Notes under the pieces: model-generated
What the model was told of the DNA's origin: nothing
What the model saw: only the letters and a program-made list of their open reading frames with translations
The model's database searches: none
In this document: positions 33,121 through 45,588 of the stretch, one piece after another
How the letters are laid out: every line of letters starts with the position of its first letter
How positions within the stretch are numbered: position 1 is the stretch's first letter
Position numbers and translations under genes: made by a program
From: Entophlyctis helioformis
Taxonomy: Eukaryota > Chytridiomycota > Chytridiomycetes > Chytridiales > Chytriomycetaceae
Length of the DNA: 64,000 bases
Reading direction: 5' to 3'
Assembly (NCBI GenBank): GCA_025526915.1
Contig: JAHLKH010000095.1
Location: forward strand, 33,741 to 97,740

Positions 33121-34955
33121 ATGCTCGTGCTGCCCAACGTGCCCCGCTTGGTCCGCCGGTTGGCACCGAGCAGACGCTCGTGTCGCGCACTCACCGCCGT
33201 CACGATCGCAGCATCCGCCATGGCCGCCGTCATCCTTGTTGCCAACCTCGCGTTGGTGCAGAAGCATGCCCGCGACACTCTAGAAGCTGCCGCTCGCTCT
33301 GCTCTGCATGCGCAGCTCCCCCTCAGCACGATCGGCACGATCGGCACAATGGACTCGCCAGGGTTGAACAGCGGCGTGCCTGTATCGCCGCCGTGCCAGC
33401 AGACACGCCCACCGCCAGGGATACTCGAGACAGCGGCGGATGTGCCGTGCGACCCGGCGTCCATGACGCAGCGCGAGTTGGACCGCCTGACGCAGATTGC
33501 GCTCGCAGAAGCAGCCCGGCCGGCACTCTCGGGCACCAACTGGACACTGCTCGGCAGTCGTGCACGGCTCTACAACACGACGTTCAATGCCCATCGGTAC
33601 TTGCTGGCTATGGAGTCCAACAGCAACCAATGGAGCCGCCATCCGCATCGGCTGCCACAGGCTTCGATCGAGTCGGCTCTCGCATCTTTTACCCTGCTGG
33701 AGCGGTCGCTGTTTCCGTGGATGCGCAACGCGCCGCACGAGTCTGCGACGGCGGCTGGGATGCTGGCACGCACGGCTGGTGCTGGCATTGTCCTCACGAC
33801 GGGCAGTGCGTACGCGCCGGTTGCGCGGCTGGCGATCACCGTTCTGCGGCATGTGGGATCGCGGCTGCCGGTCGAGATCGCGTTCTGCGGCAACACGGAT
33901 CTGGACACGGACGCGCGCGATATGCTGGGCAATCTGCCTGATGTGGCACTCGTCGACATGTCGCCTCTGATGGGTGCCGAGTGTTCGAGTGGCTGGTATT
34001 GCTGACATGCATCCGCCACACGGCAATGTTTTGCGTTGAAGGGAAGCGGCCCTGACACTTGGTTGTGGCTGGACAGGCAGCTCAAGCCGTGGGCGGTGCT
34101 TGCATCGTCGTTCAGACAGGTCATTCTCATGGATGCCGACACGCTCTTTTTCCAGCCGCCAGAGGCGATGTTCTCGTTCCCGTCGTTCATGTCTACAGGT
34201 GCACTGCTCTTCCGAGACCGCACGCTCGAGTACGGGCTGTGGGGCGGCGGGCCTGGCGTTCTGGAACTGTTGCTCGAGGTGTCCGGCCCATACGCCACCG
34301 ACCTGCTGTTCAGCACATCGCGAGTCGCCAGCCGGCAGAGCTGCGTTGAGATTGACTCGGGCGTGGTGGTGTGGGACAAGGACCGTGCCATGGCCGCGAT
34401 TATGCTGGCATGCCTGATGAACACGGAGCCGTTCCGGTCGCGCTTGTATGCCAAGACATACGGTGAGCATCGCGCAATACATGCTCAGCCGTCGCGTCTG
34501 CCGCTGGCCGGGCTGACATGCCGCCTCGACAACACGGCACCATAGGCGACAAGGAGTCGTTTTGGTTTGCTCACGAGGCCCTGCGGCTGCCGTTCGGTCT
34601 CGGTCGCGGTAATGGCGGCTCGATCGGGGAGCTCGACACCGGCACGCGGCGGCTGTGCGGCCATCTGTTCCATCCAGACGACTCGATGCGGCCGCTGTGG
34701 ATGAACGGCGGCGTGGGCCATCCGCGACACCGGACAGCCGACCCGGAGTACATTTTGTCACTCGAGCACTGGGCGGTTGAGGAGACGGGCAACGTCAAGT
34801 GGGGGCTGGAGCGCGAGCCGTTCTGTCTGATTGTGCAGGGAGACGTGGTGCATGCGCCGCTGAATGGCAGCGACCTTGAGACGGCGCGACTGATGGAGCG
34901 ACTGTGGATCGAGGCTTTTGTTGACGAGAGCGGCCAGAATGGCGAGAACGGATAG
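33121..34955 (+). CDS. Mnn1-like alpha-mannosyltransferase (GT71)
   Basis: Type II Golgi protein: short cytoplasmic tail with Arg, then one membrane anchor (ALTAVTIAASAMAAVILVAN). The lumenal domain has the Mnn1 signature order: IVLTTGSAYAPVARLAITVL, PVEIAFCGNTDLD, LKPWAVLASSFRQVILMDAD (the DxD metal site) with TLFFQPPE, then SCVEIDSGVVVWDK. Exons run from 33121 to about 33995, 34042 to about 34463, and about 34552-34955. Mnn1-type enzymes cap N- and O-glycans with alpha-1,3 mannose. The first two exons are one base out of phase; a missing G near 33980 would restore VFEWLGSGPDTW across the junction. Confidence 0.82.
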
Positions 34956-35184
34956 CAGATCAGGCTGCGATGTGATGCGATGTGATTCTTTTGCAAATGA
35001 ATGTATTGCAAAGACAGACTAGGCTTCCAGACAGACTACAGCTTGCTTGACGATGCTGTGGAGCGATGCGCATGGTGCGGACGGGAGGAAATGCCATCGG
35101 ATGGAAGAAGAATGCGTCAGAGCATGATTGTGGACGGCGTGTTCATTGGAAGCGAGGAGAATGGCAGTGCATGGCAGGTCAACT

Positions 35185-36029
35185 CTACTGCGTACCAGCA
35201 GCGGCCGTGTGGCCGACGACGGGGTACTTTTTCTGGAAGAACGCGACCCAGTTGTCGAGCGTCTTCATCTGTGCACACATTCAACGGATCAGTCGGTCGT
35301 TTGCAGCGTGGTGGCGCATGAACGCAATCACATGCTGCGGCACAGATGGACCGCCATATGCAGCCATGCAGGCAGTGCCAGGGCAGGCCAGACCAGCGCA
35401 CCGCACCTCTTCGTCGTTGAGGCCCGAGTAGTCTGCGTGGCAGTCCTCGGCCTTGAGCGACGACTTGCCGAGAGCGCACGAGGCGTCCTTGCCGGCAAAG
35501 ATCGAGTAGCCCTGGCCCGGAGCGTACTGCTGGCGGTTGGCCGTCACATCAAACACTGTCGGTGTTGTAGTCAGTCGAAGGTTGTGGCAGGCGTGGCAGG
35601 CGTGGCAGGTGTGGCCAACGGACAGACAGGCAGGCAGGCAGACGGCAGCCACGACACCACGCACCAATGCCCTTGATGGCCACATAGACGGGGCCGTCGG
35701 CCGTTGCGCCGCTGAACTTGGCCAGTTCCTGAGGGGTGAAGGTCTTGCCGGACATGGTTCTAGTTGGGAGATTATCAGCTGCGGGCAAACCCTTCAAGCC
35801 GCATGCAAACTGACGTGGATGTGGGCTTGGATGCGGACTTGGGGCCGGCGGCAGAGGCAGCGGCCGTGGGCTGCGCCTGCCCGTGGCCGTGGTGGCCGGC
35901 CGCAGTGCCGTTGCGTCGGGCAGCAGCCTTTGCCTGGTTGGACCAGTTCTTGAGCACGGCACCAATCACCATGGCAACGACAATCGTCGCAAGGGCGAGC
36001 GGGATCGGGACGGTTGCTGGCTCGCTCAT
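35185..36029 (-). CDS. DAP1: MAPR / Dap1-type heme-binding protein
   Basis: Membrane-associated progesterone-receptor-like proteins are ER cytochrome-b5-fold heme proteins that support sterol-synthesis P450s. Exons: 36029-35815 with an N-terminal membrane segment (IPLALATIVVAMVIGAVLKN) and low-complexity linker; 35759 to about 35675 (TFTPQELAKFSGATADGPVY); about 35560-35427 (VFDVTANRQQYAPGQGYSIF, AGKDASCALGKSSL); and a last exon ending at 35185 (MKTLDNWVAFFQKKYPVVGH). The FxPxEL start, the VFDVT core and the Tyr-rich YxPGxxY segment define the family. Intron phases agree. Confidence 0.9.
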
Positions 36030-36458
36030 CGTAGTACTCGTTGGTGAATGCCGCGACAACTTCGCAGCAACTCCACGGCGTGCATGTCAAGTGCTGGACA
36101 CCAGCTGTTCATTCGGATCGCGCCTTGGAAGGGTGGGGTGGAGGGTGATATGGGACGGATAAGGCAGATCAGAACGAGAGAAGCATGTAGAGGGCGGAAC
36201 AGAGTGCGGGAGAGAGAGAGAGAAGGAGAGAGACAAGGAGAGAGAGACTAAGAGAGACTAGGAGAGACGGGCTGCAGACCAGAGAGGACTTGACTTGGAC
36301 ACGAGGGGAAGCGCGGGCCGATCGATGCACGGGAGGGGCGACGGACGATGGACAGTGACGAGCGTGGCGTCGTGCGGGCGAGACGGAGCGTCGAGACAAA
36401 ACACAAGGTGGGCGGTGGTGGCGGCGAGGGGCGTGATCGGCGGGCTGCTGCGGGCAGA
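36030..36458. other. intergenic, GA-rich
   Basis: Between the MAPR start and the PP2C stop. Contains a purine-rich (GAGAGAGA/AGGAGAGA) stretch at 36205-36270. No coding sequence is supported; it should contain the MAPR promoter and PP2C 3' UTR. Confidence 0.6.
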
Positions 36459-37884
36459 TTAGTTGATGCCCTCGGCGGGCAGGTCGTCGCCCCGTCGCAC
36501 AACCGCGGCGGTCGGCAAGCCGCCCTGCTGCTCGACGCGCGCGGCGACATCTGCCATCCACTTCTCCTTTGTTCTGCCGCGAAGCAGAGCCACAATGACA
36601 ACGGTCATGTTGTCGCAGCCAACACCGCCAACGTCAGAGTCGTGCGCGAGGCAGTCGTCCATGAGCTTCTCGGCAATGACTCCAAGGTCCTGCTTCTGCA
36701 GGATCTGGTTGGTGACAAAGTTGATCACGTCCGTGTTGGTCTTGCAGTCCCAGATACCTATTGGTCCCAGCAGGAAGCGTGCCGTCAGGGTCAGCCAAAC
36801 GAGCCAGACATGTAGACATGCACACAGACAGACAGACGTGCAGGCATGGCTCGTGTCCAGACAAAGACTGCGACTGTTGCGTACCGTCGCAGGCAATCAC
36901 AACAAACTCGTCCGTGTCCTCCAGCGCGCGCTCCTGGATCTCGGGGTCGGCCGTGACAATCTGTCTCTCGGCAGCGAGGTCGGTGGACTGCTTGAACTCA
37001 AAGTCGCCAATGGCACGCGACAGAGCGAGGTTGCCGTTGACGCGGCCAAACTCGACAAAGCCGCCGGCCGCCACAATGCGGTCTGTTTCTGCGGGGTTGA
37101 CGGGCTTGTGGTCAAAGGACAGCGGCACGGCGCGGCCGTTGGCGGAGAGCACGGCGCGCGAGTCGCCGGCGTTGGCAACGAAGATCTGGTCGTCCGTGAT
37201 GAGTGCTGACACGGCTGTGCATCCAGACGGCTCGCGCGCAAAGTTGGGATCTGTTGGCGGCAGCATCCAGAGAAGCGGGCGTCAGTTTGGGGCTCGCTTG
37301 GTGCTCGCTTGGAGATCGCTTCGAGATCGCCTGCAGGTGGCAGACTGCATGGATGTCCAATAGATATCCAATAGATATCCAATAGACATCCGCTTAACAT
37401 CCAGCCATTACCATTCCGCAGATCGACATCCGTTTCTAGGAAGCCCTTCTTGAGCGCCGTGTTGTAGTTGCCCTTCTTGAACTCTGGCTGGCGCATGACA
37501 ATGTTGTGCAGATTGGCGCCGCTGTATCGAGCCACGTTGGGCCCGCCATGCCCGTCAAAGACGGCAAAGAAGGATATGTGCCGATCGTCGCCCGACTCGA
37601 GTCTGAGGATGGTTGTATGGGCGTCCTCCATGGCTGTGGGCAGGCGCAGACGGGGGGGAGCAGCAGACGGATCAAGAGTCAGCCAGTGTCCTCGCATGCA
37701 TGCATGCATGCATGGATCCAGAGAGGATCTGCCCGTGTCCACAGCCGCAGGTCAGGCACAGCGGCCACACAGCCGACGCACTTATCCGCCAGCCCTGCAT
37801 GGCACTTGCGCCGTAGGCAAGGCGCTCGTCTTCGCCCGTGGTGGTGTGCTTCTCGACAACAGGCTCGGAGAGTGTTTGGCCCAT
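36459..37884 (-). CDS. PP2C-type Ser/Thr phosphatase (Ptc2/3-like)
   Basis: Metal-dependent protein phosphatase. Four exons: 37884-37782, 37633-37412, 37250-36885 and 36757-36459. The N-terminus MGQTLSEPVVEKHT...LAYGASAMQGWR matches fungal Ptc2/Ptc3, with a potential N-myristoylation Gly2. Metal-binding motifs are present: MEDAH, FFAVFDGHGG, SGCTAVSALI, FVANAGDSRAVL, DEFVVIACDG|IWD and CDNMTVVIV. Ptc2/3 act on stress MAPK and checkpoint kinases; that role is by family. All introns are in phase. Last residues are low-complexity (GDDLPAEGIN). Confidence 0.93.
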
Positions 37885-38122
37885 GGCTGGATGCTTGGAT
37901 GCTGGGTTGCTGCTGGCTGTTGACGGTGCATCCGCGGGAGACAGGCCGGGCAGGGCGGTCGGTCGGGTCGGTCGGGTCAGTCAGTCAGCCAGCCAGCCAG
38001 TCAGAGCCGGTCAGTCGGCGCAAAGAGAATCAGCACAGCAGCGCTGCCACGTCGGCGTGCGGGACCGTGCGTGTAGGTGACTGTCTGCAGACAGAGCCAC
38101 AGCCAACAGCCACAGCCGACAC

Positions 38123-38180
<58 letters not shown>

Positions 38181-40047
38181 AGCGAGGGCGGGCATGCAGG
38201 CACGCAGACACGCAGACGGACAGCACGGCGCAAGGCAGACAGGGCAGGCAGGGCAGACAGGCAACACAGCGAGCGACAAGGGGCGTGGCGGCACAGCGGG
38301 ATTGATTGACGCTGGCGCTTGGCCGTCCGCTTGGCCGTCCGCCTGGCTGCTGGCGTGGCCGGTGGGCTGGGGCGGGGCGCAGGCAATGCCCGCCGTGTGC
38401 GTGCGGGGGACCGGCGGCGAGGCGCTTTCCTGTCGCTGGCTGCACGCTGGCTGGCTGGCTGCCGACGCACGCCCCACGCACGCACGCACGCACATCCGCC
38501 CTCCCCAGCCCCGACCCGTCCAAGTCACGCTGCTGTTGTCGCCCGCCCGCTCGTTTGGTTGGCTGGCTGGTCGGTTGGTCGGTGCCGTGGCCGGCGTGGC
38601 TGCTCCGGCCAATGTCTGCTGCTGTCTGCTGCCTGGTACATGCTGCCTCGCTGCTCTCGCTGCTCTCGCTGCCCTCGCTGCCACGTCTGCCCAAGCCAAG
38701 CAAACGCACCACACCTCGATGATTGTTGAGAGGCGGGAAACCGCGCGCGTCTCTCCATGCGGCGTGCGATTGGCATGGTGTCCCGACAATCGCTCGCAGA
38801 TCTGGCCACTGGCCGGCTACTGATCGGCTGCTGGATCCTGCCAATGGCCATTGGGCGTCAGCCAGCCAGCTTGCCAAGCCCAAATGGTCCCAGCAGCACG
38901 GCGCTGCTCTACCCTATTGGCACTCGAGCCAGCTGAGGCATCGCGCCTTGCCTGCCCAGCCCATCTCGCCTGCTGGCCAGAGGCATATCCATGCGTCAAC
39001 GTCATCGCACCGCCCGCAAACAATGAAATGCCAAGTCGGGAATAATCGCATGCGTGTGCGATTTCTCGACCGTCTTTGCTCGCATTCTCGTTTGGCACAA
39101 TCCGCCGCCCGTCCGCTCGCCACTCCCCTTTGCTGCACGTACACGCACACGGCTGTACACGCACACACAACTGTAGAAGCCGAGCGTACGCGAGATCTGC
39201 CTGCCTGCTTGCCTGCCTGTTGCTCTGTCGCAGCATAAACTCGCACCACACAGCCTCCCAGCCAGCCAGTGATCACGCCCGTGCCCATTGACTTGTCGCC
39301 GGCAGCACAGCCAAACAGCCACTATTCGGTCGTGCAGACGAGGTGCTCCGTTCTCCATCCGATTTCGGCCGCCGCCACGCACACACGACACGACACGACA
39401 CACAGGAGCAGAAGCAGAAACAGAAACAGGAGCAGGAGCTCAACAAGGTAGGCCGTCTGTTGTTCGCATTCAGCACTCTCAGCCCTCTCAAGTGCAGAGG
39501 CTGACCGATCCTCCCCATCCTTCTCTGTTGCTGTCGTCACGTTCTCTCGCGTCGCCATTGTGGATCCTGTGGCGGAACCCCATCCGCGTCCGTAGGTACG
39601 TGCCCTTTGTGTCTGTTGCTCATGACACACGCCAATTCGCCTTTGTGGCATGGGAGTGGCGATGTCTTTCTTCCAGTAAGGACACGGTGCTGACACATCT
39701 ACGTCTCTACCGCTGTCGTTGCCACACTCCTGTCCAACAACTGTCCACTACGCGATCCTTTGTCAACCTGCGGGTCCCGCTCTCCCGCTCTCTCTTGCCT
39801 CTCTTGCTCTCTCTCTCTCTCTCTCTCTCTCTTGCTCTCTCTGGCTTGCTGGCTGATTTTGGTTCGGCATGTGGTTCGCGGCCGATGTCTGTGCAATCTT
39901 GTCCCTCTCTCCGGCCGTGACGCGCACAGCTCTCGCCAACACCTCTCCAAATCACACCCGCCAACGCCCATCTGAGCACACAGCAACCAAACGCTTGCCC
40001 GCACTTGCCCCGCATTCTCGTCATCACAGGCCCGCCAATCCACCACC
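37885..40047. other. long divergent intergenic region with CCAG repeat
   Basis: 2.16 kb between the divergent PP2C and MOK genes. Contains a (CCAG)n array at 38125-38178, further CAGC/GGCT-rich low-complexity sequence to about 38600, a CT-rich stretch at 39805-39840 just upstream of MOK, and long frames in several phases on both strands that are only consequences of the tetranucleotide repeats. I see no supportable gene. A 5' UTR intron for MOK is possible (GTAGG at 39449 or 39594). Confidence 0.6.
38125..38178 (+). repeat. (CCAG)n tandem array
   Basis: About thirteen perfect CCAG units, with shorter relatives at 37982-38000. No coding context. Confidence 0.95.
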
Positions 40048-43000
40048 ATGAGCGAGCAAAGCAAATTTGAAGGCGAGTGGTCCCCTTGCACCTCGGCCAG
40101 CCCTTACGACTGACACTCTGGCGTCCGTTTTGCGCGATCCGGTGGTGCGTCTCGCGTCACCACCATATCTCGCTGGGTCTCTGGCCCTCGACCGCCTGTG
40201 CCACGCGTCGCAAATCGATCAGACTTTCGCATGACCCAGAAACTGGGCGAAGGCACCTTCTCTGAGGTGCTCAAAGTCAAGCACAAGGTCACCGGCAAGG
40301 TGTTTGCCATGAAGCGGTTTCGAAAGCGTTTCAACAGGTGCGGTGTTTGCTATGATTGGGGCGGTTGTCCATTATTGGCTCGCACAGACTCACACACACG
40401 CATTGGATCGGTACGCTGGATGGCGCGTGTGGGCATGCAGCACATTCGAAGAGATACAGAACCTGCGCGAAATCCAGGCGTTGCGGCGACTGAACCCACA
40501 CAACCACGTGATTGATCTTATCGAAGTCATTTTGTATGTTGGCACACGCGGCCGTGGTCTCCCCTGTCCAATTCGCCAGTCAACTGACACCAGGATGTGA
40601 TCATGGGGGCATACCACGGCGACGCAGTGACCAGAAACACGGTGTACTGGCACTCAATTTCGAGCTTATGGACTGCAACCTGTACGAGCTCATATCGCGA
40701 AAGAATGTCATCATCACAGAAACCAAGGCCAAGAACTACTTTTACCAGATCTGCAAGGGCCTCGAGTACATGCACAGGTACTTGTTTCCTGGCGATGCGT
40801 GTCCACTTCTTTCACATCTCGCAAACTGATTGTTGGGCTTGACGATCGCATGGCCATGGCGACGGACACGTGCAGCAAAGGGATATTCCACCGCGACATC
40901 AAACCCGAAAACATTCTCATCAAAGACACCACCATCAAGCTGGCGGATTTCGGCTCGTGTCGCGGCATACACTCCAAGCAGCCATACACCGAGTACATTG
41001 CAACCCGATGGTACCGCAGCCCCGAATGTCTCCTCTGCGACGGCATCTACAACTTCAAGATGGACGTCTGGGGCGGTGGATGCGTGCTCTACGAAATCAT
41101 CTCCAAGGTGCCGCTGTTTCCCGGCAGCAATGAGCTGGACCAGTTGCATCGCATCCACGCCGTGCTGGGGACGCCGTCGACCAAGCTGCTCAAGAAGATG
41201 CTTGGGTAGGACTGCACTGCGGGTGGTGTTTTTGGTGATCTGCTGGGCATGCGTGGCTGATTCGCTGTGTGCAGAACACGGTCGAATGCGCCGGAATACA
41301 ACTTTCCGCCAAAAGAGGGGACTGGGATTCGTGCACTGCTGCCGCACGTGTCCAATGAGTGCATTGATATCATCAACTCCATGCTGACCTACGATCCCGA
41401 CTCGAGGTACCCCTGTGTTGAATCATGTCTGTGTTCGTGTGCACGTGAGCTGTCAAAAACTAACGGCCCCTCGAATCTCGTCTGCCATCTGGCATCTGTC
41501 ATGCGGTGATCTCGCGATGGATGGACTGCTTCCAGAATCACTGCAAAGGACGCGCTCAAGCACAACTTCTTCAAAGACCTCCAGTACAACGAGGCCAATC
41601 TCAACCGGAGCGACATCAATCTGGCCAACAAGCCGGCCGGCCCGACTGCTGCCCTTTCTGCCGGCAAGAAGCCGTCTGTCAGCGAGTCTGACGCCATCAA
41701 GGACAGCGAGACACTGCACCAGCAACACCCGCAGGCCCAGAGCCAGCAGCATCAGCATCAGCAACTACAGCAACAGCAACAACAGCAAGTGCCGCAACAG
41801 CAAGTGCAAGTGCAGGCTCAAGGACAGCAGTCGAGCAACCCGTACCTCAAAAAGCAGATCCTGAAGGTGGACGAGAAGAAACCGGCTGCTGTGCCCACCA
41901 TACCCACTGTCATTGAGCACGTGCAGGTTGTGTCGAACGGCGCTGCTGGTGCAGCGGCTGCCGCTCAGCAACCGTCGCAGCAGCAGCCGGCAGCAGCAGC
42001 GCACCATCTGCATCATCAGCAGACTGCAGGGGCGGACGAGGGTGCACACGCGACGCAGAAAGACGAGACCGCGACCAAGACGCACTTGTCCCACCCGCCC
42101 CAGCCCGAACACAATCCGCAACACGGCCACAGAGCGGCGAGCGACGTCGGGTCGAGTCTCGCCCCCACCGCTGTCGCCATAGCAGGCAGTGGCGATTCGT
42201 CTGACTCGTCGGCTGCGTCTCTGGCTGACGATCATGGCGGTCACGCACGCGTGTCCCACGTGTCCTTTGTCCAGCCACCAGTACGTTGCCGTCCACGATC
42301 TGGTGTGCGTGTATGTGGCATGATAGCGTACTGACACTTTTCTGGTCGACACAGACGCATCACCCGCCACAGCAGCAGCAACCACAGCATCACTCGTCAC
42401 ACTTGCAACCACCGCAACAACAACAACAACAACAGCCGCAGCCGCAGCCGCAGCAGCACCAGCCAGCACCTCAACACGCGTCACATGCTGCACATGCGCC
42501 GTCCAAACCGTCCGGCGGCCCCGACATGCACATGGGCATCGTCGGGCTGCATCCGTCCATGCAGCAAACGCAGCAGCAACAGCAGCAACAACAACAGCAG
42601 CTGTATGTCGACAACTCGGACGCAGCCTCGGTCGTCTCAACCACGAGCACCAACGCGACCAACGCCACCAACGCCACGAGCGCCACAAACCGCACGAGCA
42701 TGTCGGCCACCTACTACAACAAGGTCAAGCAGCAGGCCGAAGAACGGTTGTCGCTCGAGGTCGCCATGGCCCGAGCTCGACGCGTCAAGAAGAAAGCAGC
42801 GCCGCCTGGAAATACCGGTGCTGGTGCCGGTGCTGGTGCTGGCACGGCGGCTGGCCCGGACTCGAGAGGCAGTGGATCCAAACGCGGCAGTGCGAGCCAT
42901 GCCAACCTTGCGCGCAAAGCGTCATGGGCACACGGTGTCAACAGCATGTCGGCCAAGAAGACGCAGACCAAGGTATACTCACCACTCCCACTCCCACTTT

Positions 43001-43470
43001 GATTGCTCTCCTGCCCTCCGTCGGCTGGTGGTGCAATGCCGGTTGCAAGCTCGATGCTGACATCAAAGCTGAAGCTGCCGTCGCTGAGCATGAGTCAGGC
43101 ACAGGCGTACAAAGACTTCAAGGACACAAACGGCAAAGCGGGCAAGCTGGATCCGCGGGCAGCCAACCTTCCGCTGCTGAGTATCAGCAGCATGAACGCC
43201 GACAAACGCGGCAAAGACGGTGCATCCGGCAAACAAAAGGTGCGTGTGCGTGTGTGTCTCATGGCTCGTCGCGTTGCTTCGTTCACCCCTCAACTAACAC
43301 GATCGAGCCGCTTGCGGAACCAGGAGTTCATCACCCTGCCGTCACTTGCAGGCGAGAAAACAAAGATGGAGGCGCTGTCCATCGGACTGGCCATGGGCAC
43401 AGCAGCAGCAGCAGGCGGCGGCGGCACCACACTACCGGCCATCAAGCCGCGACCCAAGGACGTGCACTGA
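40048..43470 (+). CDS. MOK: MOK-type ciliary protein kinase with Gln-rich tail
   Basis: RCK-family kinase (MAK/ICK/MOK), a regulator of flagellar length and traffic. Exons: 40048-40072, 40223-40337, 40441-40533, 40628-40777, 40876-41205, 41275-41406, 41536-42280, 42355-42972, 43069-43239, 43324-43470. Motifs: LGEGTFSEVLK (P-loop), VFAMKRF (Lys), NLREIQALRRLNP (MOK signature), FELMDCNLYELI, FHRDIKPENILIK, LADFGSCRG, then the TEY activation loop KQPYTEYIATRWYR and CLLCDGIYNFKMDVWGGG. The catalytic core ends near 41580; a ~590-residue Gln/His/Ala-rich extension follows, much longer than in human MOK. Intron 1 uses a GC donor (AG|GCGAGT). The first exon encodes only eight residues. Confidence 0.92.
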
Positions 43471-43694
43471 CGCATTGTGGCCGCCCTGCCCACGGTGCAT
43501 CCCAGGATCGCTCGCCATCCGCCCTCCCACCTCCCTGCTTTTGCATGTATTGGGCGTCTTGGGGCCGTGTCGGTCTCGTCTCGTCCATGTACACACCATG
43601 AACACCACCTGCAAAATCAGTCCCACTTCTTCACGCTCATAAGTGTTTTGTGGTTGCATGTTGTGTATTCTAGTTGCTGTTAGGGGGGTGAGGG

Positions 43695-44897
43695 TCAGAC
43701 GGGTATGGACGGCTGCGCCGGCACAAGTGGGAGACGGACATGGACCGCGTTCCGCAACAGCCGATCGCGTTTGCGGCGGTACCATCGTATGACCTGCATG
43801 AGCCGCAACAGGAGAAGCAGCAGCATGGACCCGATGTATGATGCCGTCATGGTCGCGCGGCTGGCAACGTCTTGCCGTTTGGTTGTGTGCCGTGCTATGA
43901 GAGCGAGGCCGCGGAACCAGCCGAGGCGGCGGATGACTGACTGTGCTGTGATGGTTTCTGCCGCGAGGGGGTTTCGGCAGATTGGGCATGAGCGAGACGG
44001 TACAGCGTTGGATGGCTGATAGAACTTGATCATGCAGTGTGCATGGGCGAGGTGTGTGTCGTGGCGACAGAACGACTGAAGCTGATACCGGGGCCGGGGT
44101 TTGCTGCCTGCCTTTGCCGGTGTCGGTGCCGTCTGCTCGTGGTGCTCCAGCGCGTGTTCCAAGGCGATCGCGATGGGCGAGTCGTCGTCGTCGTCGTCGT
44201 CGCCATCGCTGTCGTCTTGAGCGCACAGACAGAACATGCACACATCGTCCGGCTGCACATGCTCCACAACCCGCCCGCGGATGCCAAACACGCCTGTCAG
44301 AGTGCCGCGCGCCGCATACGCCAGCTCGTCCACCGCGCACACGCCCATTGCCATCACGGCGACGATGGCCACCAGCCGCCGCAGATCCAGCGCATCCGGC
44401 ACGGCCATCGGGCTTCTCGCCTTGTAGTACAAGAACGGCAGCGCCAGCGACCACACCAGCAGACTGTAGTTTGCGATGAGGAGCCTGCCTGCATCGAGAT
44501 GGACGGCATGACCGACCAGGGGACCCCACGCAGAAGCGATCCGGTCCCATGTTGCGCATGTCCACCCCAGCGCCACCACCCGGGCAGCGAGATCCAAGTA
44601 CGCCGAGCTCTGTGCTGCGGCCAGGGATGCCGATCCCAGGCTGCGCCTGACGAGGCGCAGGATGCTGACGCCGTTGTGGTTGCTGTTGCTGTTGCTGTTG
44701 TTGGCGCTCTGGGCGACGCCGATCTCGAGCTGGAAGGGGCAGCCGTCCGATGCGGTGCCGGCGGGCGTGCCTGTGAGACCTGTGCAGTTGGGGTCGATGA
44801 TGATGAGGCCGGCTGCGTGGGCAGCGAGGGCGCCGGTCCACTCTGCAAGCCACCACACACGGGACGCTCTGTGCAACAGCCGCTGAAGTGCCGGCAT
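43695..44897 (-). CDS. multispanning membrane protein with RING-like finger
   Basis: Single exon, about 400 residues. The N-terminal half is hydrophobic with several membrane segments (AEWTGALAAHAAGLIII, LIANYSLLVWSLALPFLYY, LVAIVAVMAMGVCAVDELAY). The C-terminal half has a RING-type arrangement of metal ligands: CMFCLC, then after an acidic insert FCRHDTHLAHAHCMIKFY and SCPIC. A last membrane segment (SYIGSMLLLLLLRLMQVI) follows. Organelle-membrane RING proteins are usually ubiquitin ligases; that is inference here. The acidic DGDDDDDDD run is encoded by a GTC-type trinucleotide repeat at 44180-44205. Convergent with MOK. Confidence 0.7.
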   Translation of the reverse strand: MPALQRLLHRASRVWWLAEWTGALAAHAAGLIIIDPNCTGLTGTPAGTASDGCPFQLEIGVAQSANNSNSNSNHNGVSILRLVRRSLGSASLAAAQSSAYLDLAARVVALGWTCATWDRIASAWGPLVGHAVHLDAGRLLIANYSLLVWSLALPFLYYKARSPMAVPDALDLRRLVAIVAVMAMGVCAVDELAYAARGTLTGVFGIRGRVVEHVQPDDVCMFCLCAQDDSDGDDDDDDDSPIAIALEHALEHHEQTAPTPAKAGSKPRPRYQLQSFCRHDTHLAHAHCMIKFYQPSNAVPSRSCPICRNPLAAETITAQSVIRRLGWFRGLALIARHTTKRQDVASRATMTASYIGSMLLLLLLRLMQVIRWYRRKRDRLLRNAVHVRLPLVPAQPSIPV

Positions 44898-45003
44898 TTG
44901 GTATTGATGTTGGCGAGATCGCGGCAAACGGTTTGTTGTGGGACTCACTTGCTTGCTTGCTGGCCCGCTGGCTTGCTGACATACAGACGGACAGACGACG
45001 GAC

Positions 45004-45553
45004 ATGGCATCGCAGCTGCTTCCGCTTGGTGGGTCGTGGTTGCGTGGTTGCGTGCGGCTGCTGCGAGCGGCCGGGTGCTGACGCCGACAGGTGCTGACGC
45101 CCGCAGAGCTCGTGGACAAGTGCGTGGGCTCGAAGCTGTGGGTGGTCATGAAGGGCGACAAGGAGTTCACGGGCACGCTGCTCGGCTTCGACGACTTTGT
45201 CAACATGGTGCTGGAGGACGTGACCGAGTAGTGAGTGGCCGATGGGCGGGCGTGCTGGTCGCTGTGTGCACACATACACACGCACACACACGCTTGCCAC
45301 TGACGGATTGCTGCGCTCGCACGCCGACAGCGAGACCACCGCCGACGGCATCAAGACGGCCACGTTCGACCAGATCCTGCTCAACGGAAACAACATCTGC
45401 ATGGTGCGTGCTGCGTGCTTGCTGTGTGCGTGCTGGTAGTTGTCTGGCAGTGGGCTGGCAGTGGGCTGGCTCGTTGACTGACCGACTGACCGACTGATCT
45501 GCCGTGTGCAGCTTGTGCCTGGCGGCCAAGGCCCGCTGGCGGCCGCTGAATGA
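45004..45553 (+). CDS. LSM5: Lsm5, U6 snRNA-associated Sm-like protein
   Basis: Subunit of the Lsm2-8 (U6 snRNP) and Lsm1-7 (mRNA decay) rings. Four short exons join in phase: 45004-45028, 45107-45230, 45331-45403 and 45512-45553. Joining gives [20 protein letters not shown], the Sm1 motif [19 protein letters not shown] and the Sm2 motif [15 protein letters not shown], close to human LSM5 throughout. The correct acceptor of intron 1 is the second CAG (ending 45106), chosen because it restores LPLELVDKC. Confidence 0.96.
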
Positions 45554-45588
45554 ACGCTCAGATCGCACCTTGTACACTTTCCCTGCTG

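Noticed and set aside
37185..37395. Short GATATCCAATA direct repeats in the PP2C intron as an attachment or integration site
   Set aside because: Three or four copies of a ~11-bp word within one intron, with no associated integrase or element.
38001..38883. Several 250-290 codon frames on both strands
   Set aside because: They are translations of the CCAG/GGCT low-complexity region (repeats such as GWLAGWLAGW) with no independent support.
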